Positions 43,985-55,124 of a stretch of 64,000 nucleotides of DNA are shown here, piece by piece. The position numbers and the translations under genes were made by a program. Position 1 is the stretch's first letter, and each line of letters starts with the position of its first letter. The notes below the pieces were generated by a model. It was not told the DNA's origin. It saw only the letters and a list, made by a program, of their open reading frames with translations, and did no database searches. The stretch covers positions 25,497,470 through 25,561,469 of the forward strand of contig JAIUCV010000008.1 of assembly GCA_026724425.1 (NCBI GenBank). The letters are read 5' to 3'. The DNA comes from Erythrophleum ivorense (taxonomy: Eukaryota; Streptophyta; Magnoliopsida; Fabales; Fabaceae).

Positions 43985-44455
43985 GCATATTCTGGAAGGA
44001 CTCTTATTGGTGCTTGTTCTGGCAGGACTTTTGGTGCCTGTTCTGCGCAGGACTTTGGGTGCCTATTCTGCGTAGGACTTTGGGTGCCTATTCTACGTAG
44101 GACTTTGGGTGCCTATTCTTCGTAGGACTTAAGGTGCCTATTCTGCGTAGGACTTTGGGTGCTTATTCTGCGTAGGACTTAAGGTGCCTATTCTTCATAG
44201 GACTTTAGGTGCCTATTCTGCGTAGGACTTTGGGTGCCTATTCTGCGTAGGACTTTGGTTGCCTATTCTTCGTAGGACTTTAGGTGCCTGTTCTGCGCAG
44301 GACTTTGGGTGCCTAGTCTTCGTAGGACTTTGGGTGCCTATTCTGCATAGGACTTTGGTTGCCTATTCTTCGTAGGACTTAAGGTGCGTAGGGCTTTGGT
44401 TGTCTATTCTTCGTAGGACTTTGGGCGCCTATTCTGCGAAGGACTTTGGACGCTT
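43985..44455. repeat. 25-bp minisatellite in the Ogre 3' UTR, about 18-19 copies
   Basis: The plus-strand unit is close to GGACTTTGGGTGCCTATTCT followed by GCGTA, 25 bp, repeated with small changes (GCGTA, TCGTA, ACGTA, GCGCA; TTTGGG or TTAAGG). The first copies are less regular. As 25 is not a multiple of 3 and the array lies between the pol stop and the 3' LTR, it is not coding. Tandem repeats in the 3' UTR are a known habit of Tat/Ogre elements. Confidence 0.9.
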
Positions 44456-45754
44456 AATAAAAAGTCAAATAGTCATTTTTACTTGCCCCGGTATGAACTA
44501 CAGTTTATGTAGGGTATGCAAGTGTAAAATGCGTGGAACATGTTATGCTTTATGTGATGAACTGCAAATCTTCTTTGCGCTTGCCCCAGTATAAACAAGA
44601 GGCCACGTGAAGTAGGCAAGCGTGGAGATAGAGAAAACCTGTGATACTATGCAAATTAGTGTGATATGTGTAAAATGTAAGTTGCTCTTTCTTCCTTTTA
44701 TTTATCATTTCTCGTTATGACTTTGACTTGATTGGGAATCTTGGGTTTTTGGATTTTTTTTTATCATCATTATTATTTATTACCCTTTCGAATCGGCGAG
44801 TGAGACATACCCTTCATTTCTGTCCTTCTTTTTTTGTTTTATTTATTTACACCCTTTTTTTTTAGAAAAATACTGGTGAAGCCAAGGCATACTGTTTATT
44901 CAAAACGCTACCCATCTAACCGGACCCAGGGTATTTTGGCTCACATCCAATCGGGAACGCTTTGAGCTCCACCTACATGGTATGGCATACTTTATCTTGG
45001 AAGTTGCAATTGTCCTTGTCATTTGTCTTTTGGAAAAGAAATCATCATATAATTCACATATGTCTCAATGATCAAGTTCGAGATGAAAATGGCATGCCAA
45101 TGAAGGTCATTTGATATTTGACTCCAGTCTATCTTCTCGATATTGATTAAGACAATTAGGTCAACGAGGATTGTAACACTGACATCGTAAATAATTGCTT
45201 TGACACCTGTCGTTCCTTAGTCATTAATTCATTTGTGGAAAAACATGGATATAGCGGTTGAATATAAATGAACCAAGACTTGTAGCAAAAAAAAGAAATT
45301 GTTGGAAGAGTAAGTTCCAATTAGAAGTTTATTGAGCACATAAAGGTTAGGACAAACAGGTAATTTGAGATATGAAAAAAAAAATGAAGATGGAGAAGTA
45401 TTTTGAAGAATGTCCTCTACAATTAGCCCGGTCTCCCCCATGTAAGGTGATTTTTTGCGTTATACGAGACATGCATTCTGCCGAATCCAACATGAAGCCT
45501 GTGACTTCTGCACTTCGGCCCAACTTGGACTTCAGATTCCTCCTTACCTTTTGCCTAAGCATTTTCTCATATTATTTAGCAGTCTTTCCCTTCCTCTTCT
45601 GCTCTTCTTTTCCTTCTTCCTTTTTTTTTTGTTGCTCTAATTTTTGCCTAGGCCTCCCATTTGAGGTTTTCAACCTAGCGAGCTTTTATCATGCTCTAAC
45701 TTTTGCCTAGGCTGCCCGTTTGGGTTCTCAGCCTAGCGAGCCTCCCTCTCCTTC
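44456..45754 (-). other. 3' UTR of element 3, remainder
   Basis: Non-coding stretch between the pol stop and the minisatellite. Two related phrases, CTTGCCCCGGTATGAAC near 44480 and CTTGCCCCAGTATAAAC near 44580, form a diverged repeat. A direct repeat of about 50 bp built on GCTCTAA(T/C)TTTTGCCTAGGC and CCTAGCGAGC occurs at about 45634-45683 and 45693-45742. Confidence 0.6.
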
Positions 45755-47975
45755 TTACGCAAAATATTTTTTCACTGCATCAGAGTTGAAAGGCTTAGGC
45801 AATTCATGACCATCCATATCCGTCAAAACTAATGCCCCTCCTGAGAAAGCATGCTTCACAATGTACGGCCCTTCACAGGTAGGTACCCATTTGCCCCGAG
45901 AATCATCCTAGTTTGGTAAAATTCTTTTAAGAACTAACTCACCGGCCTTGAACTCTCTAGGACGAAGCTTCTTGTCGAAAGCTCATGCCATCCGCCTTTG
46001 ATACAATTGCCCATGGCATATAGCGGTAAGTCTGCGCCCCTCGATCATATTCAACTGTTCATACCGAGCCTTCACCCAATCACTTTCATCTAAATTGGAT
46101 TCAATTAATACCCGCAAGGTTGGGATTTCAACCTCAATTGGTGTGACAGCTTCCATTCCATAAACCAGAGAGTACGGAGTTGCCCCAGTCGATGTACGCA
46201 CGGTCGTGCGATAACCGTGCAAGGCATATGGAAGCATATCGGGCCAATCTTTGTAAGTGATTGTCATTTTAGCAATGATCTTTTTTATGTTCTTATTTGC
46301 CGCCTCTACTGCTCCATTCATCTGTGGCCGATACGGTGCGGAGTTATGATGCTTGATTTTAAACTGTTCACAGAGTTTAGAAATCTCAGTTCCATTTAGG
46401 TTAGCAGCATTATCTGTAATGATCTTTTCAGGTATTCCATAACGGCAAATGATATTTGTTTTAAGGAACTTGCAGAAAGCCTTTTGAGTAACACTGGCAA
46501 AGGAATTGGCTTCTATCCACTTGGTGAAATAATCAATGGCGACCAAAATGAAACGGTGTCCATTTGAAGCTTTGGGATTAATTAGGCCGATTACATCAAT
46601 GCCCCACATAAAGAATGGCCAAGGGGCTACCAAGTTGTGCAACGCAATTGGTGGCGTGTTGATTTTATTTGCATATATTTGGCATTTGTGGCACTTGCGA
46701 ACATAATCAATGCAATCTTTCTCCATTGTTAACCAAAAATATCCACATCTCTGGATTTGTTTGGCCAACATAAGCCCATTTGTATATGTACCGCATATTC
46801 CTTCATGCACTTCTATGACTATCATCTGGGCTTCCCTTGCATCCACACACCGTAATAGTGTGCCATCGTGACTTCTCTTGTACAGGGTCCCATTGCTGAT
46901 GAAGAAATTCATAGCTAGACGCCGGATAGCTTTTTTATCACTTTCTGCGGCCTCAGCTGGGTATTCCCTACTTACCATATAAGTTTTAATGTCATGATAC
47001 CAAGGTCGCCCGTCATGCTCCTCCTCTATGTTCAAGCAATATGCTGGTAAGTCTCTGGCTTCCACGCAGAGTGGTTGGACTTGGACTCCATAGTCGAGTC
47101 GGATCATCACGGCTAAGGTGGTTAAAGCATCTGCAAATTGATTCTTGTCTCTGGTAACATGATGAAAATTGATTTCTTCAAATTGCTTGACTAACAGGGC
47201 CAGAAATTTCTGATATGGAATCAGTTTTGAATCCTTAGTTTGCCATTCTCCGGTCACTTGATGAATTATAAGGGCTGAGTCACCATAAACCTCGAGACTT
47301 TTTATGCCCAAAGTTGCAGCAGCATTTAGTCCATTAATGCAAGCTTCATATTCAGCCACGTTATTAGTGCATTCAAATTCTAACTTAATGGCCACTGGGA
47401 ACTGCTTTCCTTCGGGGGATATGATTACTGCCCCAATACCATAGCCATGCATGTTCGTAGCCCCATCAAAATACATCTTCCACTGCCCATCATCATCGCC
47501 TCCTTCATCTCTATCCTCCTCAATAGCCAATATATCTTCGTCAGGGAAATGGAAATCCAATGGTTGGTACTCATTCAAAGGATTTTCAGCCAAGTGATCC
47601 GCTATGACACTCCCTTTCACAGACTTTTGCGTCATATACTTGACATCATACTCTGATAGTATCACTTGCCATTTCGAGACCCTCCCAGAAACATGTGGGC
47701 TCTCAAAAATATATTTGATGGGATCCATCCGAGAAATTAGCCAAGTGGTAAAATAGAGCATGTACTGCCGTAAACGCCTAGCGGTCCATGCTAACCCACA
47801 GCAAGTCTTCTCAATCAATGGGTAGCGAGCCTCACATTCATTAAATTTTTTACTCAAGTAGTAAATTGCTTGCTCTTTCCTTCGAGAGGCATCATGTTGT
47901 CCCAATACCGCCCCCATCGATCTCGGCAAGATGGTTAAATAGAGGATCAACGGTCGGCTTGTGTGGGTGGAACCA
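45755..47975 (-). pseudogene. pol: Element 3 RNase H, archaeal-type RNase H and integrase
   Basis: The 655-residue open piece 45983-47950 holds the end of the ordinary RNase H region (about 1-125), then an archaeal-type RNase H with Asp162 (YFDGATN), Glu200, Asp224 and Asp274, and an integrase with Asp452, Asp513 and Glu549 (35 residues between the last two). The zinc finger keeps His382, Cys420 and Cys423, but the second His is replaced by Tyr389 (GTYTNG), a one-base C-to-T change. A TGA at 45983-45985 ends this piece; the same frame continues through a further TAG near 45911 to TAA at 45755-45757. A frameshift near 47970 separates it from RT. The two successive RNase H domains are diagnostic of the Tat clade. 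Confidence 0.93.
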
Positions 47976-49203
47976 AAATTGGAAAATTTAACAGATACTC
48001 TTTAATTTTGTCGAAAGCTTGCTGACAGTTACTATCCCATCCTCTGGTGTAGTTCTTCTTTAGCAACTTGAAAATCGGCTCACAGGTTGCAGTTAAATTG
48101 GCAATGAATCTTGCTATGTAATTTAGTCGTCCCAGGAAACTCTGGACTTCTTTTTCTGTTTATGGAGATGGCATTTCTCGAATTGCTTTTACTTTATCGG
48201 GATCCACCTCTATTCCCCTCTGGCTTATCATGAAACCCAACAACTTTCCGGTCACAGCCCCAAAGATACATTTGTTGGGATTCAGGCGGAGTTTGTATTC
48301 ATGCAACCTTTCGAATAGCTTTCTCAAAACCATCACATGACTTTCCCCTTCTCCAGATTTAGCCACCATATCATCAACATACACTTCAACCTCTTTATGC
48401 ATCATGTCATGAAAGAGTGCCATCATGGCCCATTGATAAGTTGCTTCTGCATTCTTTAATCCAAATGGTATCACTCTATAACAATATGTTCCCCATGGTG
48501 TAATAAAGGTAGTCTTCTCTTTGTGGTCTTTGTGCATAGGGATCTGATTGTACCCCGAGTAACCATCCATGAAGGAATACCGATGGGTGCGTGCCGTATT
48601 ATCAACTAACATATCAATATGAGGCAATGGAAAATCATCCTTTGACTTGCCTTGTTCAAATCCCTATAATCACCACACATGCGAACCCTCCCATCTTTTT
48701 TCGGGACTGGTACGATGTTTGCCACCTACTGAGGGTATGTGGACACTTGGAGGAACCCCACTTCTAATTATTTCATTACCTCTTCTTTGATCTTTGAGGA
48801 CATGTCGGGGCTCATTCTCCTTAACTTTTGCTTTTTTGGCTCAACATTCGGGAATAAAGGGATCTTATGAGAAGCAATCTCTGGATCCAGTCCAGGCATG
48901 TCTTGATAAGACCATGCAAAGATGTCCATGTATTCCCTAAAAAGCTGAATCATTTCTTTCTTTTCTGGATTATCCACCACTTTGACCTCCCTTTTATCTT
49001 CCTCTGTCCTTAAGTTAACACTTTCGACTACCTCTTCATGTGGGCATATTCCTTTTTCTTCAGAATCAAGCACTTTCTCAAAGATTTGGGTTAATTCTTC
49101 GTTATCGGATTCGGAATCATGCATATCTGTAGTAACGCATAAATCACGCAGTGGGGGCTCGGGGACTTCTGCGTTGGACAGGAGCCCCGAGGAAAACGAT
49201 TTC
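47976..49203 (-). pseudogene. pol: Element 3 reverse transcriptase
   Basis: The first piece (48768 to 49203, after the intron) has an acidic N-terminal linker, then MIQLFREYMDIFAWSY and the start of RT. The second piece (48160-48627) has FMDGYSGYNQI (Asp21) and the catalytic YVDD at residues 83-86, followed by LRLNPNKC and the thumb. Between them a TAA ends the first piece at 48768-48770, another stop lies near 48730, and a one-base deletion near 48644 shifts frame. After the TAA at 48160-48162, GRLNYIARFIANLTATCEP continues until the next frameshift near 47970. The catalytic Asp pair is intact. Confidence 0.9.
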
Positions 49204-49389
49204 CTGAGGGGAAGAAATAAAATACAAATGAACAAACCAGAAAATACGAAGAAAGAGAAGGTAGGATATCCAAGGACTTTAAATTCATTCGCAAAATACC
49301 ACTATCATTCATAAAGTACTGACTGAAATTGCAAAAAGAAATGTCTTAAACAAATTAAAATAAAGGAACAACGCGATCATAACAATTAC
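49204..49389 (-). other. Putative 186-bp intron between protease and RT (element 3)
   Basis: The minus strand reads TTAGA/GTAATT at the 5' end (first intron base 49389), and TATTTCTTCCCCTCAG/GAAATCG at the 3' end (last base 49204), with a good pyrimidine tract. Joining the flanks keeps the reading frame from the protease side into the RT side. Ogre elements are known to carry a short spliced intron at exactly this place. The donor is weak at +5 (T for G). Confidence 0.75.
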
Positions 49390-50620
49390 TCTAAAATTAC
49401 GACATCAGTGATATCCTCAATTTTCCAGTTATCCAATCTTTCCCCGGAGTCATCGACCACGATCCAAGCCTTGATTCCTTGCACGGCACCATCGTCAACC
49501 ATTGAAATATTCAAGCGATTCATGACCTCTGAAGGACTTGGAAAAGTGTCCCTGATATGAGGAATTTTCTGCTTCTCTTGCCCTTTGTTTCCCTTTATGC
49601 TTGGTTGTACTCTTGGCTGGTTTAGCAATAGAGTCTCATACCCTAATCCTTGACGCTTAGGATTTTCCGGGAGAGTAATAGGCCATTCAATTCCTTGCAA
49701 CTATACCCCCAATCCCTTTCCAGATTGGAACCCATTCCTTTTCAACATTTTCATCACGATCTAATTAACATTTCCGGTAGCAGGCTTGGGTCCATCCATT
49801 TCCAGGCTTTGAAACGGCATTTTCGTTTCTTGTTTAGCAGCTTCTATATATGGCAGTGAACTGGGTTTACTTAATATTATCTCTTCTTCTCCCTTAATGG
49901 TGATTATTCTCCCTTCGTCAACAAACTTGACCCTTTGATGAACCGTTGAAGGGACAGCATAGGCGGAGTGGATCCATGGCCTCCCAAGCAGCATCGTATA
50001 AGAAGGATCAATGTCCATCACCTAAAAATCTACTGTAAAGAGCTTTGGTCCAATTTCCAGAGGTAGGCAAATAGTGCCAATCACCGCTCTTTTGTAACCA
50101 TCGAACGCTCTAACCACCATATCACTTTTCTCAACATGTGAAGCCCCTATTGCTAACTGCTCAAAAGTGGTTAGTGGCAGAACATTGAGTGCCGACCCCC
50201 CATCAATTAGAACCTTTGCAATTACAAAACCGTTGCATTTCAAAGTTATGTGTAATGCCTTGGGTTGGTTAGCAGATGTTCCCACAATCTCCTCTTCAGA
50301 AAATGAGATGGCAGAGGTGGTCTTAACAATATTCATCACATTAGCGACCTTTTTTGGGGTAACATCAGGCCGCATATACGCTTCTTCCAATACTTTCTGC
50401 AGAACCCGGCGGTGTACCTCCGAGCTCATGACTAAGGACCATATCGAAATTCATGCTGGGGTTTTCTTTAATTGTTCTACTACGTTGTATTTGCTCTGCT
50501 TCATGATCTTTAGGAATTCCTCGTTAATGCCGTCTTCTCTTTCATCTCTCTAATCATTATCATCAATGCCCTTTCCCTTTTTGCATTGGTCGGCATTTGT
50601 AGGGGCATAGACCCTATCAC
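49390..50620 (-). pseudogene. pol: Element 3 protease region with G-patch-like tail
   Basis: The piece 50022-50429 has the aspartic protease active site IDGGSALNVLP (Asp76). After a TAG at 50022-50024 the next piece (49761-50021) gives MLLGRPWIHSAYAVPSTVHQ, the usual C-terminal part of Tat proteases. Then, over TAG stops at 49761-49763 and 49701-49703, the frame runs through a glycine-rich GFQSGKGLG / RQGLGYETLL region resembling a G-patch. The frame is constant from 51071 to the intron donor at 49389. Upstream of 50429 are a TGA, a TAG and another TGA in the same frame. Confidence 0.85.
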
Positions 50621-52705
50621 TTCAGGTGACCCTCCTAGCCTCAACTATGTTAGTGATGGGCTCTTCCTCTGCTTTAGCAATTACTATTTGGCGCGAGGGA
50701 AGCTCAATGATCTCCTTATATCTCCAAGGCATGGCTCGATCACTTTCATATGGGAAAGGGGCTAGCATGTTAACAATCACAGGCGATAGCTTCGGAATGA
50801 AAGGGACTGCCATCGAAGAAGGTTCGTTGACCGTCAGAGTAACTGTTCTCAGTTGCTTAGTAGTAAAGACAATATCAACATATTTCCCATCTGTTACACA
50901 AACTTCTTCTTTAGGTTTTCCTACAATCACAACTCCTAAGGTCATTAATTCTTGCAATGCCTTATGGAACTCTACACAGTTCTTGATGTCATAATCTGTA
51001 TTTTGCCGGTGATAATCACAAAATATGGCCTGCGGCCCAGTGACGTATTCTTCTGAGGGCGATTTCAGCATGTACCCAGCTAATCGGAGGTTGGTTACCA
51101 GTCTTCAAGGGTAATTCGATAGTATTGGGGCTCTTGGAGAAGCCTGACTCACTTTCGACTGCATTCACCTGTCGCTCATGACTAGGCAAAGGATTAGTAG
51201 CAATCATTGAATTTTCTCCGGACTTAAGTTGGATATGGTTAGACTCGATCCAATCCAACATGTTCTTCGTGAACGTCGTGCAATTCTCGATGGAGTGACC
51301 TAAAACTCCCATATGATACTCACAAGAGACATTGGGGTTATACCAAGCTGGGTACGGTGGTTGCAATGCCTTCACATAACGTGGCCCTATGAGTTTCGCT
51401 TCCAACAATTTCTAGTATAATTCTGCATTGGTTGAGCTGAAATTAGGCCATGGATGATTGTCCTTTGGCTGCACATTACCTCCCCTCTCTTGTTGCCTAG
51501 GCCTATTCATTGTTGGTCTATAATGATTTTGGCCTTCGCCTCCCCTACCAATCTGATAGGACACAGGTTGGTGCTGGAATGGTCTTGTAGGTTGAACATA
51601 GCTTACCTCCCCCTCTTTCTTCTTCATAGCTTGACCCTTCCTAAATCCGCCTTCCGTCAAAGGAGATGCTAGCTTTCCATCTCGAATGTCTGCATCAATT
51701 CTCTCCCCAACCTCGATTAAATTAGCAAAGTCGGTAACGTGAGTTCCCAACATGATTTTGTAAAATGGATCAGATAGTGTCCGAATAAAATATGAGCAGA
51801 ATTCGGACCCAATCATCGGAGGCTGAACTTAAGAAGCCATTAATCTCCATCTTTGGGCATACTCTTTGAACGACTCAGTTAGCTTTTTACTCATTCTTTT
51901 CAGCTGCTCCCTAGTTGGAGCGGTGTCAAGGTTGAATTTGTATTGCTTCATAAAAGCATTGGTGAGATCTCTCCACTTACAAATTTTGGAATGGTCTAAT
52001 TGCATATACCATAGTAAAGCAGACCCAGTCAAACTCTCTGGGAAGAAATTTATCAGGAACTTTTCGTCCCTTGACCAAACAGTCATTTTTGTGCAGTATG
52101 ACTTAAGGTGGTAGATTGGGTTGCCGGAGCCATCATACTTGTCGAAATCGGGAACTTTGAACTTCTTTAGAATGGACACTCTGGGAGTTAAGCACAACTC
52201 TTCTATATCCAATGACCCCCACGTGGTTGGACCTTGTAAATCACGCAATTGGTCCCTGACTTCCCTCAATTCTCTTTCCCAGTCCTCCTTGGCATCATTG
52301 TTTTTCCCTTTGTCATCCACCGTAGGAATCTGGAAGGTGTATGTGTCATCATATCCAGGGAACTCTTGCATATCCTTTGCCTCATCGTGGAGAAACTGTT
52401 TATCAGCCGCCATCATAGGAGCCTCTTGTATACTCTTCTGCGGCAACCCCGGACCCGGCACTCGATTAGATTGTGCCTCAGTTATAACCATTCCAGGTGA
52501 ACTACCCCCCCACTTGCGCAACAATGGGTGGATGACTAGAGGCACTAGGGGAGTTATCAACGCCTTTTCCTTTGAAGGTTTCCATCAACATCTTTATCAT
52601 TTCGCTCATTTGAGCCATCTGGTTCTCCATAGTTGTAATACGATTATTCAATGCGACTGTGTCTTCCTCAGCCCTCTGACTGCCTTCCCTTTGATGTTCC
52701 TCCAT
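50621..52705 (-). pseudogene. gag: Element 3 gag
   Basis: The ATG at 52703-52705 starts MEEHQREGSQRAEED; the same frame stays open upstream to about 52810 without an ATG, so the true start may be mutated. The capsid region (piece 51829-52560) has VPDFDKYDGSGNPIYHL, LTGSALLWYMQL and FKEYAQRWR, typical of Ty3/gypsy gag. C-terminal motifs FCDYHRQNTDYDIKNC replace a classical zinc knuckle, as in Tat elements. Breaks: a frameshift in a G run at about 52504-52511, TAA at 51829-51831, TAG at 51412-51414, a frameshift near 51075-51085 and TGA at 50622-50624. Confidence 0.9.
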
Positions 52706-52836
52706 AAGCCTAGCTCTTGAACGTGTGTCGTATATCCTAGTGGGATGAGTCTGGTTAGATGGGACACGTTTCGGAGGCGCAATATTGTCTTTCTGTATTT
52801 GACCCTTTTACTCTTTTCTCTGTAACGAGAAGACAA

Positions 52837-53147
52837 CTTTAGTGATATTGAAAAATACTCTCTCTCTTTTTTATTATTATGTCATTAATATGTGTACATT
52901 TAGTTTTAATTTAGATTAACCGTTTCGGCATAATTGGCAAAGGAACATTGGGTTCTTTGATACTCAAAGGATTTTATTAATCCATATAAAATGTTAAAGT
53001 TGACACTTGATGCAGGAGGGAATTAAAGACCCTACACACTCAGGTCTTAGCGTTCATTTGAGTTGCCTCTAAACCATAAGGAAAATGCAATTCTTGCTTT
53101 TCAGCCAGAAACATCAAGTGATACATTACATTAGCATTCTTTGGAAT
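52837..53147 (-). other. Non-coding gap between ORF1 and gag of element 3
   Basis: About 310 bp with no open frame, AT-rich near 52860-52920. Ogre elements usually keep ORF1 and gag as separate frames, so this gap is expected. I see no clear promoter in it. Confidence 0.6.
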
Positions 53148-55124
53148 TTAATAACTATTGAGGTATTTCAACTCGTTTACAACGTCATTACATAACATAA
53201 AGAACTCTGTCACTTCCTTTGGTGCACTCAATGGATTAATCAAACCTTCAGCTGCCTTCAATGTGTTTGTGAAGCTAGGGAGGATTTCGTCAGCTAGGAG
53301 AATTAATTTTTTGAACCAAGATCGGAACCTTTCCTTTTCTGCGGCTTGCTCTGCATGGACTACCTTCCAGGTCTCAATCATCTCAGCTTGCTAATTAAGT
53401 TGTTCTACTAAGTTTTGAACTATTGTGGCATTATCACTTCTGATGATGGATACTTCATTCATTTTCTGTTCCAATTTCTTGGCCAACATGTTCAGCTCAT
53501 GTCTAGTCCGACTTGATTCAAGTTTCTGCATTTGCCTTTCTAGTGCGTCCTTTTCTTTAAGGACCTTCATTAATTGAGCCTTACCGATACATATCTTCTT
53601 TTCATTTTCGGTCACCTGTTGTTGAGCTTCCTCAATTGTACTTTTCAATCTTGCATTTTCTTCTTTCAGTCTTTTCACCTCGACAGTCCCCATACTTCCT
53701 TTACATCTCTTCGCCCTTTCTGCCTCTGCTCGTAACACTGCACATTCGTTTCTCATCTGGTTCAAACTCCTCATGCGTTCTTTTCTTTTTTCCTCTAAAC
53801 CCTTCAATTTCTCCTTTTTCTCTTCGACTTGCCTCGCTAATTGTTCATCAATTGCATGTAGGTCGTTGCCGAGCATGGGATCTATCGGTCTAAAAGAAGG
53901 GTTAGTCCCTTTTGTTCTCTCCTTCAGCCACTCTTGATACTCTTTAGTTGTAGCTACAATTCGCTTGCCCAACTCACATTTCCCTTTGCATATTACTTGA
54001 TTCCATGCATTTCTTATTTTTTGGCAAAGTGTCTTAGCTTCCGGGTCATTATAATAGAAGTGAACCAGCCGCGTTGCCTCTTTAGATGGAATGTTTTGCT
54101 TATATGAGAACTGTTGATGAACAATCGATAGATTGTAATTGATGCATCCTCGAGGGCTTATGAGAGGTACATTCAGGAATTCCCCGCAACAGTATATGAT
54201 TTCTTCGCTTTCCCACCAAGCAAGCTTCCACCAGACTGTGTTTTTGTCTAACTGACCAAGGGATCGAGCCCAATCATCACGAGTCATTCTTGAGGACGAC
54301 AGAGCAGAACCTTCACGATTAAGGAAATCCCTAACCGGGTGGTGGATGGTGTCATGTCGTTGACCCAATTGATACTTCCTCCCATAAACATGATTGAACA
54401 CCCAAACTGTAAGGAGCTGTAAGCAACACTTTAACTTCCCTCCCTTTTCTAGTTGACAAAAACTCAACGTCAGGAACGTTTCTGCTAAAACTGTGGGCAC
54501 CGGATTTACGTGGTGGTTTTCCACCATCCATAGGACACTCACGGCCGCCAAATCGATTATTCCCATGGCTGATGGAAACAACACTACTCCATACATGGCT
54601 AAAGCGAGGACCCTCTTAAAAGTTACCCAATCTTCCTTTTCAGATAAAATCTCCAAACGCTTTTCCATATACTTCCTTGAAAGACCTTCAGTCTGTCCTC
54701 TCTGATGAAGTTGGACCTTACTAGGATCTTCCCCTAAGATTTGAGCCACTGTGCGTTTCGATGGCAAATGTCCAGGATAGTAATAAACCGAAGCATCTCT
54801 TCCTACAGGTGCATTCATGAAGCTCCCATATTCCTCTAGAGTGGGTGTAATCTGGAACATAGGGAAGGTGAAACACCTTAGAGAGCTATCCCAATATTGG
54901 GCCAAGGCAGAAAGCCCTTTTGGCTGGACTGGTACTCGTAGCAAGTCTAGAATATCCCCGTAATCCCTTCGAAAATCTCGGATATGCCTTCCATTCAATT
55001 TCCCACTCAAAGCAATTAAACTTTCGACTGATTCAGCTTCCGCCTTAATTTTAAGCTTTACTCCCGTTGCAACTAAGCCAGTCTACCTCGGATCTAGATA
55101 TCGCCCATTGCCCAAAGGTTCCAT
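53148..55124 (-). pseudogene. Ogre ORF1, upstream of gag, function unknown
   Basis: Ogre elements encode an extra protein before gag with no known function. The frame probably starts at the ATG 55122-55124 and ends at 53148. It is interrupted by two TAG codons, 55083-55085 and 53391-53393, giving a main open piece of 539 residues. The N-terminal half (about 1-330) is globular with LAQYWDSSLRCFTFP, ITPTLEEYGSFMNAP and a WK-W-W cluster; it resembles plant transposon-associated proteins of the plant mobile domain / DUF7745 kind. Residues about 370-539 are strongly Glu/Lys/Gln-rich, a long predicted coiled coil. The family assignment is from memory of motif style. Confidence 0.8.

Noticed and set aside
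43901..44125. Open frame with repeated GAYSGRT / GLWVPILRRTLGAYS phrases
   Set aside because: It reads through the 25-bp minisatellite, whose unit is not a multiple of three, so it is not a repeat protein.
52121..52720. 199-residue plus-strand frame opposite the Ogre gag
   Set aside because: Antisense shadow; the minus strand has the gag capsid motifs in that interval.
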